The notes under the pieces were generated by a model that searched no databases, was not told the origin of the DNA, and was given only the letters and a program-made list of their open reading frames with translations. 64,000 nucleotides of DNA from VRUE01 sp963817945 (GTDB taxonomy: Bacteria > Actinomycetota > Thermoleophilia > Solirubrobacterales > 70-9), in contig CAWFQH010000005.1 in the NCBI GenBank assembly GCA_963817945.1, positions 1 to 64,000 on the forward strand, given 5' to 3'. The translations under genes and the position numbers were made by a program. Of this stretch, positions 11,501 to 19,939 are shown in pieces. Numbering within the stretch: position 1 is the first letter of the stretch; the number at the start of each line of letters is the position of its first letter.

Positions 11501-14500
11501 CGCGTCGTGGCCAGCGAGAAACCGACGTCGGCGGGGTCGAGCTCGGGATCGCCCGCCAGATGGGCGGCGAGGTCGCCCGCCAGCTCACGCAGGGCGCCCG
11601 CGCTCTTGGCGGAGAGCGGCAGGGCCACGAACCCTGGAAGCGGCGCCTCGGGAGCCCCGATCCCCTCCACGCCATGCGGTTCCTCCGACTCCGCCTCGCC
11701 CCTGACCCCGGGCGCCTCCTCCAAGATCAGGTGCGCGTTGGTGCCGCTGATCCCGAAGGAGGAGACGCCGGCGCGGCGCGGTGCCTGCCCGTCCTCCCAA
11801 CTGCGGGGCTCGCTCAGCAGCTCGACCTTGCCGGCCGACCAGTCGACGTGGGGACTGGCTCGTCGACGTGCAGGGTTCTCGGCAACACCCCGTCGCGCAT
11901 CGCCATCGCCATCTTGATCACCCCGGCGACGCCGGCGGCGGCCTGGGTGTGGCCGATGTTGGACTTGATCGAGCCCAGCTGCAGCGGCCGCTCGCTGCCC
12001 TGGCCGTAGGTGGCGATCAGGGCGCCGGCCTCGATCGGGTCCCCGAGGGCGGTGCCGGTGCCGTGGGCCTCGACCGCGTCGACCTCCGCGGGTGAGAGAC
12101 CGGCGTTGGCGAGGGCTTGGCGGATAACCCGCTCCTGGGAAGGGCCGTTGGGGGCGGTGAGGCCGTTGGAGGCGCCGTCCTGGTTGATCGCCGAGCCGCG
12201 GATCGCGGCGAGGATGCGGCGGCCCTTTGCGCTGGGCGTCGGAGAGGCGCTCCAGCACGAGCAGGCCGACTCCCTCGGAGAAGCCGGTGCCGTCGGCCGC
12301 TGCGGCGAAAGCCTTGCAGCGCCCGTCAGGGGCGAGGCCGCGCTGGCGGCTGAACTCGACGAACTCGGTCGGGGTCGCCATCACGGTCACGCCGCCGGCA
12401 AGCGCGAGGTCGCATTCGTCGAGGCGCAGTGACTGGGCGGCCAGGTGCATTGCCACCAGCGAGGAGGAGCAGGCGGTGTCGACCGTGACCGCCGGCCCCT
12501 CAAGGCCGAGCGCGAAGGAGACGCGGCCGGAGACGACGCTCTCGGCGCAGCCCGGTCGTCCGATAGCCCTCACTGGCGCCCGAGCCATCGGCGGCGCTGC
12601 CGTAGTCCTGCGACATCAGCACCAGCGAAGACACCGGTCCGGCTGCCGGCCAGCGAGGACGGGTCGATGCCCGGCGTCCTCGAAGGCCTCCCAGGCGACC
12701 TCCAGCAGCAGCCGCTGCTGGGGGTCCATCGCCAGCGCCTCGCGCGGGCCGATGCCGAAGAACTCGGCGTCGAACTCGGTGGCCGTCGTCAGGAAGCCAC
12801 CCTCGCGGACATAGCTCGTGCCGAGGCTGTCGGGATCGGGGTCGTAGAGGCGCTCCAGGTCCCAGCCGCGGTCGTCGGGGAAGGGCTCGACCGCGTCGGC
12901 GCCGGCGGCGACCAACGACCACAGCTCCTCGGCCGAGCCGACGCCGCCCGGGTAGCGGCAGCCGATGCCGACGATCGCGATCGGCTCAGCGCTGAAGCGC
13001 GAGGAGCGCACGGACGGCGAGGGGGTGACGGCGCCGCTGGCCCGCGCACCGATGTGAGCCGCCAGCGCCCGCGGGCTCGGGTGGTCGAAAGCGGCCGTCG
13101 GCGACACCTCCTGTCCGGTGACGGCGGTCAGCCGCTCGCAGAGCGCGACCACCGCCAACGAGTCGAAGCCGAGCTCCTTGAAGGTCAGCTCGGCGTCGAT
13201 CTCCGCAGCGCTGGCATGGCCGAGGACGACCGCCGCCGCCTGCGCCCGCACCGTCTCCAGCAGGTCGGGGTCGGCGTCTGTCTCTCCCCCCGCGTCGGAC
13301 GCGACCGCCTCCGCCCCGTTCGCGGCGGCGCCGAGCTCAGAGATCAGGTGCCCGCGACGCACCTTGCCGGTCAGCGTGCGCGGTATCTCGGCGACCCGCA
13401 CGAAGCGCCGCGGCAGCTTGTGAGGGGAGAGGCTGCGCGCCAGCTCGGCGCGGATGGCGCCGTCCCCGGGCCCTCCCTCCCCGATGCGAAGAAAGGCGAC
13501 GATCTCTACCTCTCCACCGGCTTCGACAGCGGCAACTGTGCAGTCCTCGACGCCCTCGCACTCCATCAACGCCGCCTCGACCTCGGCCGGATCGACCTTC
13601 TTGCCGGCGAGGTTGATGCGGTCGTCGGCACGGCCGGTGACGTGGAGGTTGCCGGCTTCGTCGAGGTGGCCGAGGTCGCCGGTGGCGTACCAGCCCTCGG
13701 GATCCGGCTCGACGCCGACGATCCTGTAGGGGCGGGCCGGAGGCGTTCGCCGCACCGCGATCTCGCCGTCCTCGCCGATCCGCACCTCGACGCCCTCAAT
13801 CGGCCTGCCGACCCCCTCGTCACCCTCGCCGCCGGCGAGCGTGATCTGGCCACCCTCGGTCAGCCCGTAATGCGAGCGCAGCGGCACCTCCGTCGCTTGC
13901 CGCCAGGCCGAGACCAGCTCCGCGGACACTGGCTCACCGGCGGCGATCGCCCCCCGCAGCGACAAGCCGCGAGCGATCTCGGGATTCCCTTCAACGATCT
14001 TTAGGTAGCGGCGGAAGAGAAAGGGCACGGAAAGGAGCAGCGTCGGCCTCCTTGCCCCGGCCAGCTGCGCGAACTCTGCTGGCTCCAGCATGCCCTTGCC
14101 GAGCAGGACGGTGGCGCCGTTGAGCAGGCCGCCGAGGACACCCGCACCGAAGGCGTAGAGATGGGCGAGCGGGGTCGTGCACCAGAGGATGTCCTCCTTG
14201 CCGTACTCGGCCGCAGCGGCAAAGGAGGCGGCGTTCGCGAGCAGGCTCTCCCACTCCAACTGGACGACTTTGGGCAGGCCACTGCTGCCAGAGCTGCACA
14301 GCCCCAGGACCACCGCCCCGGGGCCATCGTCTCCGGCCCCGACGAAGAGCGCCTCGGCCCGCGCGCGCTCACGCGCGGTCGTCTTGACGTCGAGCAGGAG
14401 CAGGCTGGCACCGGCGCAGGTCTGGGTCAGGATCGACTCGACGTCGGCGACGCTGCTCTGCACCGTGACGGCGCGGCGACCAGCCCGCTCCGTCGCGTTG

Positions 14501-14670
14501 GCCGCCGCCAGCCGCTCCGCCAGCCCGCCGTAGGTACGCATCTCGCTGCCGTCGTCGAGCGCTACCTGCTCCGGGTCGCGTTCCGCCCTCTGCTCGATCG
14601 CGGTACGGAGTCTGGACAGCGGGTCACCTTCGATACTGGGCCCTCCCTGGCTACCGGCGGTGGAGCTCAC
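2544..14670 (-). CDS. Modular type I polyketide synthase PKS-A: AMP ligase-ACP loading unit plus two KS-AT-DH-KR-ACP modules
   Basis: Start GTG 14670 overlaps the pptT stop (GTGA). Order: acyl-AMP ligase (residues 1-445; core motif CSSGSSGLPK at ~125, YATGDLG at ~328, Lys436 in LTGKVRR); ACP (Ser504 in GFDSL); KS1 (~13.0-11.7 kb), AT1, DH1, KR1, ACP1 (Ser near 8028); KS2 (~7.85-6.6 kb), AT2, DH2, KR2, ACP2 (Ser near 2901); acidic C-terminal docking helices. Both ATs have GHSIGE and HAFH, the malonyl-CoA signature. KR1 has the LDD motif (B-type). KR2 has Ala where the catalytic Ser is expected (FSAFAG), and DH1 has Glu for the catalytic Asp (HPALLE). About six 1-nt indels (near 12667, 12625, 12553, 12235, 11865, 11085) all fall in KS1/AT1; from ~11.0 kb to the stop the frame is open for 2825 codons. 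No reductase or thioesterase domain is seen, so the chain must pass to PKS-B. Confidence 0.92.
2635..2654. promoter_or_regulatory. Imperfect relative of the 16472 palindrome, inside the 3' end of PKS-A
   Basis: TTGTCACTTTGTAGTGAAAG matches 16 of 20 bases of the palindrome inside the LmbU-like gene. Both lie in the same codon phase and both encode Leu-Ser-Leu-x-Ser-Asp. It is AT-rich against a GC-rich background. A regulatory role is speculation; shared protein sequence alone might explain it. Confidence 0.25.
6952..7069. repeat. 118-bp exact repeat inside KS2 (copy 1)
   Basis: This stretch is base-for-base identical to 12088-12205 (offset 5136). It encodes the KS segment around INQDGASNGLTAPNGPSQER. 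The flanking KS sequence is also very similar but carries scattered differences. Exact identity over a run like this suggests recent duplication or gene conversion between modules, or misassembly. Confidence 0.9.
12088..12205. repeat. 118-bp exact repeat inside KS1 (copy 2)
   Basis: Second copy of the repeat at 6952-7069. In this copy the KS is interrupted by 1-nt indels on both sides (~12235 and ~11865), so the repeat itself is read out of frame here while the other copy is in frame. Confidence 0.9.
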
Positions 14671-15380
14671 CCGTCGCCCACCCGGACGGTCTGGCCAAGA
14701 TCGGAACGGAGCCCAGCGCTGCCTGCGGTCGGCATCGCGACGGCTGTCCCCAGCAACCCGTCCTCGGCGACCCAGCGGCCCTCGAAACCGAGCAGCTGCC
14801 GGCCGTTCAGGAGCGGGCCCGGCACGACCAGGCGGCCGTAGAAAGTCTTGGCCTCGCGATCGACCTCGACCACGGCGTCTTCAAAACCCAGCCAGTGGCC
14901 GGTCAGCGGGTACCAGGCCTTGTAGATCGACTCCTTGGCGCTGAAGAGAAGGCGGTCCCAGCTCACTTCGGGCGCCTCGCGGGCGAGGCGCCGAAGCCAG
15001 GGACGCTCCTCCGCCATGGCGATGTCGGCGAGCAGGCCCGGCGGCAGCGGTTCGTTCGGCTCAGCGTCGATCCCGAGCGCCAGGACGCTGTCGGCCAGCG
15101 CTAGCGCGCAGGCCCGGAAGCCCTGACAGTGGGTGATGCTGCCGACGACACCGTCGGGCCAGCAGGGCTCGCCGCGCGGGCCAACCGGCACTGCCTGCGC
15201 CGGCAGCCCGAGTTGCGCCAGTGCACGCCGCGCGCAGGCCCGGCCGGTGAGGAACTCGTTGCGGCGCTTCGCGACCGCGTTGCGAACCACCGCCCGCTCC
15301 TCCCCGTACGACTCGTCCTCGAGCAGGTCGGATTGCGTCGCCGCGAACGCCACACCCCGCGGGAGGATGGCCTCAAGCAT
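14667..15380 (-). CDS. pptT: 4'-phosphopantetheinyl transferase, PptT/EntD type
   Basis: It transfers phosphopantetheine from CoA to the conserved Ser of carrier proteins, converting the PKS ACPs to holo form in the cytoplasm. About 237 aa, a normal length for PptT. Visible motifs are VGSITHCQGF, LGIDAEPNEPL (Mg-binding acidic pair) and FSAKESIYKAWYPLTGHWLGF, the hallmark of the actinobacterial PptT group. The start is ATG 15380, which overlaps the stop of the upstream metallophosphoesterase by 8 bp; the stop overlaps the GTG of PKS-A by 4 bp, so the three genes look translationally coupled. Being the gene directly before PKS-A, it probably serves that synthase as well as general carrier proteins. 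Confidence 0.93.
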   Translation of the reverse strand: MLEAILPRGVAFAATQSDLLEDESYGEERAVVRNAVAKRRNEFLTGRACARRALAQLGLPAQAVPVGPRGEPCWPDGVVGSITHCQGFRACALALADSVLALGIDAEPNEPLPPGLLADIAMAEERPWLRRLAREAPEVSWDRLLFSAKESIYKAWYPLTGHWLGFEDAVVEVDREAKTFYGRLVVPGPLLNGRQLLGFEGRWVAEDGLLGTAVAMPTAGSAGLRSDLGQTVRVGDG

Positions 15381-16212
15381 GCGCAGGCTCCGGCAGGATC
15401 TGCCGCGGGCCGGGCCAGGGACCGGGGCGATAGCGACGCTCGCGTGGGTAGCCAAGCGAGACCTCCTCGAAGCGAACACCGTCATGCCAGGTCGTGCGCG
15501 GGATGTGGAGGTGGCCGTAAACGACCGCGGTGGCCCCGAAGTCGAGGTGCCATTCGGCGGTGCGGACGGTGCCGCACCACTGCGCGAACTCCGGATGGCG
15601 CAGGACTTCGGTCGGAGCGGCAAGCAAGGGGAAGTGATTGACGAGGACGGTCGGCAGGTCGCCCCGCTCGCGCTCGAGCTTGCGCGCGGTCTCGGCGACG
15701 CGGGCTTCGCACCAGGCCTCCCTGCTCGGATAGGGGTCGGGATGCAGCAGGTACTCGTCGACGCAGACGACGCCGCTTTCGTGCGCGCGGCGCAGGGACG
15801 CCTCCTTCGTTGGCGCCACGTTGCGGCCGAAGCTGTAGTCGTAGAGCAGGAACAGGGGCGCCACCAGCGCCGGTCCGCCGGGGCCGTCCCAGACCGGGAA
15901 CGGGTCCTCCGGCGTAACGACGTCGAGCCGACGGCAGAGCTCGACGAGATGGCGGTAGCGGGCCTCGCCGCGCAGCGCCGGGGCTTCGTCGGAGTAGCTG
16001 AGCAACTCGTGGTTGCCGGGGACCCAGATCACCTTGGTGAAGCGCTCCCGCAGCAAACCCAGCGCCCGCTCGAGCCGACTGGGACGATCGGCGACGTCCC
16101 CGCAAACGATCAGCCAGTCGTCGGCGGAGCTGGGCCGGACCGCCTGCACCAGCTCCCAGTTCTGCGGGTGGTCCAGGTGCAGGTCGCCGACGGCGAGCAG
16201 GGCTGGCTTCAT
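15373..16212 (-). CDS. Calcineurin-like metallophosphoesterase, PptH-like (putative phosphopantetheinyl hydrolase)
   Basis: 279 aa with the full metallophosphoesterase signature in order: GDLHLD (residues ~9-14), CGDVAD (~38-43), GNHE (~66-69), NHFPL and GHLH near the C-terminus. In Mycobacterium tuberculosis the equivalent gene next to pptT (Rv2795c, PptH) removes phosphopantetheine from holo carrier proteins, opposing PptT. Here too the gene lies immediately upstream of pptT with an 8-bp overlap. Family membership is clear; the specific PptH activity is inferred from the conserved pairing. It sits 26 bp after the LmbU-like gene, likely in the same transcript. Confidence 0.8.
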   Translation of the reverse strand: MKPALLAVGDLHLDHPQNWELVQAVRPSSADDWLIVCGDVADRPSRLERALGLLRERFTKVIWVPGNHELLSYSDEAPALRGEARYRHLVELCRRLDVVTPEDPFPVWDGPGGPALVAPLFLLYDYSFGRNVAPTKEASLRRAHESGVVCVDEYLLHPDPYPSREAWCEARVAETARKLERERGDLPTVLVNHFPLLAAPTEVLRHPEFAQWCGTVRTAEWHLDFGATAVVYGHLHIPRTTWHDGVRFEEVSLGYPRERRYRPGPWPGPRQILPEPAHA

Positions 16213-16238
16213 CGAACGCAGGCTGGGGCGCGGCGGCC

Positions 16239-16838
16239 CTACTCCGCCGAGGCGTGCAGCTCGTGCCCGCAGTTGGGGCAGACGACGGTGTCGTCGGTTT
16301 CGTCCGCGCCCTTTGAGCCGTCGTCACGCGTCGTCACGCGCCCCCCCTGACGACCACGTAGCTCGAGCCTAAGGTCGGCGACCGAGAGACGCTCACTGGC
16401 CGCCCGCTCCAGCCAGTGGCGCTTCTCCTCATCCTCGAGGGGAGCAAGGAGAACATGGTGGCTCCAGGTCAATTTGTCACTACGTAGTGACAAATCGAAC
16501 TGCGAGGCAACCCAGGCCATGTTCCGCAGGCTGGCCACGTCGTAACCGGTGACGCGAGCGGCGTCGGCGTATTTCTCCCCCCAGCGGGAAGTTCCGTAGC
16601 GAATCCAGTCGCCGATCCACCACTGGCTGCAGCGCCCGATCGCCCCGAGCCGCCGCCCCGTTGCAAGCCACTCGGCCTGCCCCATGTCCGAATGGGGGGT
16701 CCAGGCCACCTTCGAAAGAGCACTCGCCGGGCGGCGGCTCTCCCCGCCCGGCGCCACGCTGGCGCCGACGCGGGATCTATCCGCTGCTACCGCGACGGGC
16801 GCCGGAATCGTCCGCACAGCCTCTCGAGTCCCTGCCAT
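16239..16838 (-). CDS. LmbU/NovE-like transcriptional regulator with C-terminal zinc ribbon
   Basis: About 199 aa. The core (residues ~55-155: QWWIGDWIRYG, RWGEKYADAARVTGYDVASLRNMAWVA, LTWSHHVLLAPL, ERLSVADLR) has the pattern of the LmbU family, cluster-linked regulators known from lincomycin and aminocoumarin clusters. The last ~15 residues, VVCPNCGHELHASAE, look like half a zinc ribbon (only one CxxC is seen). Start chosen at ATG 16838 because the AGGGGGAG ribosome site is too close to ATG 16844. It is the first gene of the apparent regulator-pptH-pptT-PKS-A transcript, so it is a likely cluster activator. A 24-bp perfect palindrome with rare codons lies inside it. Confidence 0.75.
   Translation of the reverse strand: MAGTREAVRTIPAPVAVAADRSRVGASVAPGGESRRPASALSKVAWTPHSDMGQAEWLATGRRLGAIGRCSQWWIGDWIRYGTSRWGEKYADAARVTGYDVASLRNMAWVASQFDLSLRSDKLTWSHHVLLAPLEDEEKRHWLERAASERLSVADLRLELRGRQGGRVTTRDDGSKGADETDDTVVCPNCGHELHASAE
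16472..16495. promoter_or_regulatory. 24-bp perfect palindrome inside the LmbU-like gene
   Basis: Half-site ATTTGTCACTAC followed directly by its exact reverse complement. The stretch uses codons rare in this window (TTG, TCA, CTA, AGT, AAA) and is much more AT-rich than the surrounding gene. An uninterrupted palindrome of this length is typical of a homodimer operator. It is intragenic, so autoregulation is possible but unproven. Confidence 0.5.
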
Positions 16839-17011
16839 GGCCATCTCCCCCTGAAATTGGAAGGACCGACGAACGTCAAGTCCCCCACTCCGGCCCAGAT
16901 GAAAGGTGTACCAGCCGACCTGGCCTTGGAGCTATACCAATGTGGTGCAATACCAGCCTGAACCCGTCCCAAAGTGTCCCAGCAGTGCCCGGGCGCCGCG
17001 CGCGACGCCGG

Positions 17012-18253
17012 TCACGCCACGGACGGGTAGGAGCTGAGCGGGATCCGCGCCTCCGGAGCGACTTCGTCGAGTTCCTCGAGGCTGAGGGCGACCTCGATCT
17101 CAGCGTGGCAGTCGTGCAGCAGGCAGTCGAGAGCCTCCTCGACCTTGCGTAGACGCCGCTGCACGGTATGGCGGTCGACCTTCAGCGCCGCCGCGGCAGC
17201 GGCCGCGTTGAACCCGGCGGCGAAGTAGGCGCGCACCGTGTCGCGCAGGACGCGGTCGGTATCGCCGAGCTGGTCGAGCGGTGCCAGGTAGGTCGCGCGC
17301 AACGACTTCGCCAGCGACTCGTCGCCAAGGATGGCGGCCAGCAGCGTCACCTCACTCGCCCTGACGAAACGGCGCGGGCGACGCAGCATTACCAGGCGCG
17401 CGGCCTGCGCCTCGCGGTGGGTGAGGCGCCAGCCCTTGAACCCATGGCGCGGCTCGCCGACAGCGAGGGAGACATCGCCGAGCAACCCCGCGGAGGCATA
17501 GCGCTCGACCTCGGAGACCGAAAGCGGCCGGCGGCCTCCGAGCCAGGCCCAGGCGACGCCGTTACCACGTCCGACGACCAGCGGCGCCCGACTCAATGAG
17601 GAGGCGAGGCTGTGGGCCGCGGCCTCGGCTCTCGCACCGGACACGACCAGGCCCAGGTGCCAAGCGTCGAGCTCGTACTCGACGCTGCCGACGTCGGCAG
17701 GCTGCTCGCCGGCGAGCAAGCGCTGTACCCGCTCGCCCAGGCGCTGCGCTGGCGAACGGCGGATCTGCTCCGCCTCGTCCATGTACTCGGCAGCCACCGC
17801 GGCCATCAAGCGGTCCACCTGAGGGCCCTGCAGTCTCAGCACCTGCCGCAACACCTCGCTCGGGAAACGCCGTGTCTCATCCATGATGAACTCGCCCAGC
17901 AGCCTGTCGCCGGCGGCGTAACGGCGCAGCACGGTGTCCAGCCTGACCCCGCTGCGGGCGGCCAGCCGGGCCTGCGCAGCCGCGGCCGGAGGAATTGGCG
18001 CCGACCAGTCCTGGCCGCGTTCCATCGTAAGCAACGCATAGCGGATCATTTCGGCGACCGTTGCCCGCAGCCCGCTCCGGTACTCCGGATCGTCGATTTC
18101 CATCGGATCCGAAAGCGCCCGCACGCGGGTAAAAATCGCCTCCTCGATCTCGGCCGACCGGGCCTGCAGGCGCGCAGCGAGCTCGGCGCGGACTGCCTCC
18201 GCGGAATCCTTCCGCCGCTCCCGCTCGGCGCTCACTACTCGCCGCACCGCCAC
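17012..18253 (-). CDS. PucR-family transcriptional regulator
   Basis: 413 aa. The N-terminal half is a helical sensor region (RARSAEIEEAIFTRVRALSDP, then VRLDTVLRRYAAGDRLLGEF), the middle has a diverged GGDEF-like region, and the C-terminus carries the PucR-type helix-turn-helix (GFNAAAAAAALKVDRHTVQRRL, residues ~350-372). This architecture is common in large actinobacterial PucR/CdaR families. No effector can be read from sequence. It ends 174 bp upstream of the LmbU-like gene on the same strand, so it could read into the PKS operon or regulate it, but could equally serve the divergent dioxygenase gene at 18527. Confidence 0.85.
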   Translation of the reverse strand: MAVRRVVSAERERRKDSAEAVRAELAARLQARSAEIEEAIFTRVRALSDPMEIDDPEYRSGLRATVAEMIRYALLTMERGQDWSAPIPPAAAAQARLAARSGVRLDTVLRRYAAGDRLLGEFIMDETRRFPSEVLRQVLRLQGPQVDRLMAAVAAEYMDEAEQIRRSPAQRLGERVQRLLAGEQPADVGSVEYELDAWHLGLVVSGARAEAAAHSLASSLSRAPLVVGRGNGVAWAWLGGRRPLSVSEVERYASAGLLGDVSLAVGEPRHGFKGWRLTHREAQAARLVMLRRPRRFVRASEVTLLAAILGDESLAKSLRATYLAPLDQLGDTDRVLRDTVRAYFAAGFNAAAAAAALKVDRHTVQRRLRKVEEALDCLLHDCHAEIEVALSLEELDEVAPEARIPLSSYPSVA

Positions 18254-18526
18254 TCCAGCGCGTCATTCCTGCCCAGTCCCGCGCCGGCAGCGCCAACTCC
18301 CGGCCGACCCCTCGCGTCGTGTGCCTCAATCCGCATCTGGGCTTCGGTTCTATCTCCTCTGGCCGCCGATACACACGGCGGTACTCAAACGTTCCCAGAA
18401 TCTTAACGCCTGTTCGGGTCCCCGGCCGCAAGACCGCGTCCGGCTGAACACAGTGGTTGAATACTCAAAATCCTGAAAGGTGGCTAGCCTCTTTCAAGTC
18501 GAGTCCGCATAGCCGGAAGGAAGCCA

Positions 18527-19351
18527 ATGGGCGATCGCCCGAGCGGGAGTCGAGAGGGTCCGGCCGATGACTGCCGACCCTGCAACGGGATCCAAGCGTC
18601 GATGCGACGCCGCGAGATGATGGCGCTGTCGGCGGGGGCCCTGGCGAGCGTTGCCCTTTACGCCTGCGGCGCTGAGGAGGACAGGACGGCCAAATCTGCG
18701 ATGGAAGGGGCCGCGACTAGGCCCGACTGCGTGTTGACGTCAGAACAGGAGGAAGGCCCCTTCTACATCGACCTGGCGCAGGTTCGACGGGACATTGTCG
18801 AGGACCGCTCCGGCGTGCCGCTCGCGATCGCGCTGACCGTCGTCGACTCAGATACCTGCGAGCCGATCCGCGACGCCGCCGTCGACATCTGGCACTGCGA
18901 CGCGCTTGGCGTCTACTCGGGCGAGGCATTGGGGGGCAGCGACGGAGAGACCTACCTGCGTGGGATCCAGCTGACTGACGGGGACGGCCTGGCAGAGTTC
19001 GCAACCATCTACCCGGGTCAGTATCCGGGGCGGACGACGCACATCCACCTCAAGGTCCATGTCGGTGGGCGGCAGGGCGACGGCAGCTACTCCGGCGGCC
19101 ATGTCTCGCACATCGGTCAGTTGTTCACGTCCGATCGACACGATGCGGAGGTCTTCGCGCTCGCCCCCTACAGCCGGAATACGGCCGGGATCACCGCACG
19201 CAACACGGACGGCATCTTTCGGGATCAGGGCGGCTCGAGCTCGGTGCTCGCCCTCGCACGGGTCGGCAGCCGTCTCGCGCGGGATGGCCTTAAGGCAAGA
19301 GTGACGCTGGGCGTAGATCCCAGCTCGCCGCCCGACCGGCCGGCGAGCTAG
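18527..19351 (+). CDS. Secreted/lipoprotein intradiol ring-cleavage dioxygenase-like protein
   Basis: 274 aa. Start ATG 18527 is favoured by GGAAGGAAG just upstream; ATG 18602 lacks one. A positively charged segment (MRRREMM) and hydrophobic stretch end in LYAC, a plausible lipobox. The domain holds PFYID, VDIWHCDALGVYSG and YPGQYPGRTTHIHLKVH, which contain the Tyr/Tyr/His/His iron-ligand pattern of intradiol dioxygenases. The extracytoplasmic members of this family are poorly characterised; aromatic substrate is only assumed. It is divergent from the PucR regulator, with a 273-bp AT-richer intergenic region holding likely promoters for both. Confidence 0.85.
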   Translation: MGDRPSGSREGPADDCRPCNGIQASMRRREMMALSAGALASVALYACGAEEDRTAKSAMEGAATRPDCVLTSEQEEGPFYIDLAQVRRDIVEDRSGVPLAIALTVVDSDTCEPIRDAAVDIWHCDALGVYSGEALGGSDGETYLRGIQLTDGDGLAEFATIYPGQYPGRTTHIHLKVHVGGRQGDGSYSGGHVSHIGQLFTSDRHDAEVFALAPYSRNTAGITARNTDGIFRDQGGSSSVLALARVGSRLARDGLKARVTLGVDPSSPPDRPAS

Positions 19352-19373
19352 CGTCGTCGATCGCCCTGCCGCT

Positions 19374-19925
19374 TCAAGCAGATCCCTGGATGGTGCGCGC
19401 GGGCGTGTCGGGGATGACGTCTTTTGGCTCCCGCGAGAGCTTTGCGAAGCCCCGGAGAACCCGCGCCAGAGTCAGGAGGCCCTTCGGAGATCTCAGGTTG
19501 ATGGCGCCGAGGAGCTGGCGCAGGAACGAGAGCTGGTCGAAGTAGACCCGCTCGCAGACGAGCTCCTCGTTCTCGTCGTCGAAGACGAAGAAGGCGGTCA
19601 TGCGGACCTTGAAGGTCCCGCCCGTCGGCGGCACCGGGCCGAGCGGCCCCAGGTGGGTGCCAAGCAGGTAGAACTCGGCCACGACGGCGTCATCGCAGTG
19701 CCGGAGCGCGATCATCTCGTGACGCTGATCGGGGAACGCCACCCGCGTTTCGTGGTAGTAGCTGCGCACCGCTCCATCGCCGTCGTGCACGGTCTGCGTC
19801 GGCACGATCTCGTAGCGGGGATGCGGAAAGGTCGAGAGAACGGCGTCCCAGTCCTGCTCCACCTCGTCGTGGAAATGGTCCAACACGACCTTCTCGCGGC
19901 GTGCTCGAACCTCGTCGCTGAGCAT
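19374..19925 (-). CDS. SnoaL-like/NTF2-fold protein
   Basis: 183 aa. Start ATG 19925 chosen because AGGAG lies ten bases upstream. The sequence (VLDHFHDEVEQDWDAVLSTF, then YYHETRVAFPDQRHEMI and VAEFYLLGTHLGPL) follows the SnoaL/ester-cyclase-like NTF2 pattern: a small alpha+beta barrel with a buried pocket. Members include polyketide cyclases, isomerases and many unknown enzymes. It lies 14 bp after the CocE-like hydrolase on the same strand, so the two are probably co-expressed. No catalytic assignment is possible. Confidence 0.75.
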   Translation of the reverse strand: MLSDEVRARREKVVLDHFHDEVEQDWDAVLSTFPHPRYEIVPTQTVHDGDGAVRSYYHETRVAFPDQRHEMIALRHCDDAVVAEFYLLGTHLGPLGPVPPTGGTFKVRMTAFFVFDDENEELVCERVYFDQLSFLRQLLGAINLRSPKGLLTLARVLRGFAKLSREPKDVIPDTPARTIQGSA

Positions 19926-19939
19926 CGGCTTGCTCCTGC

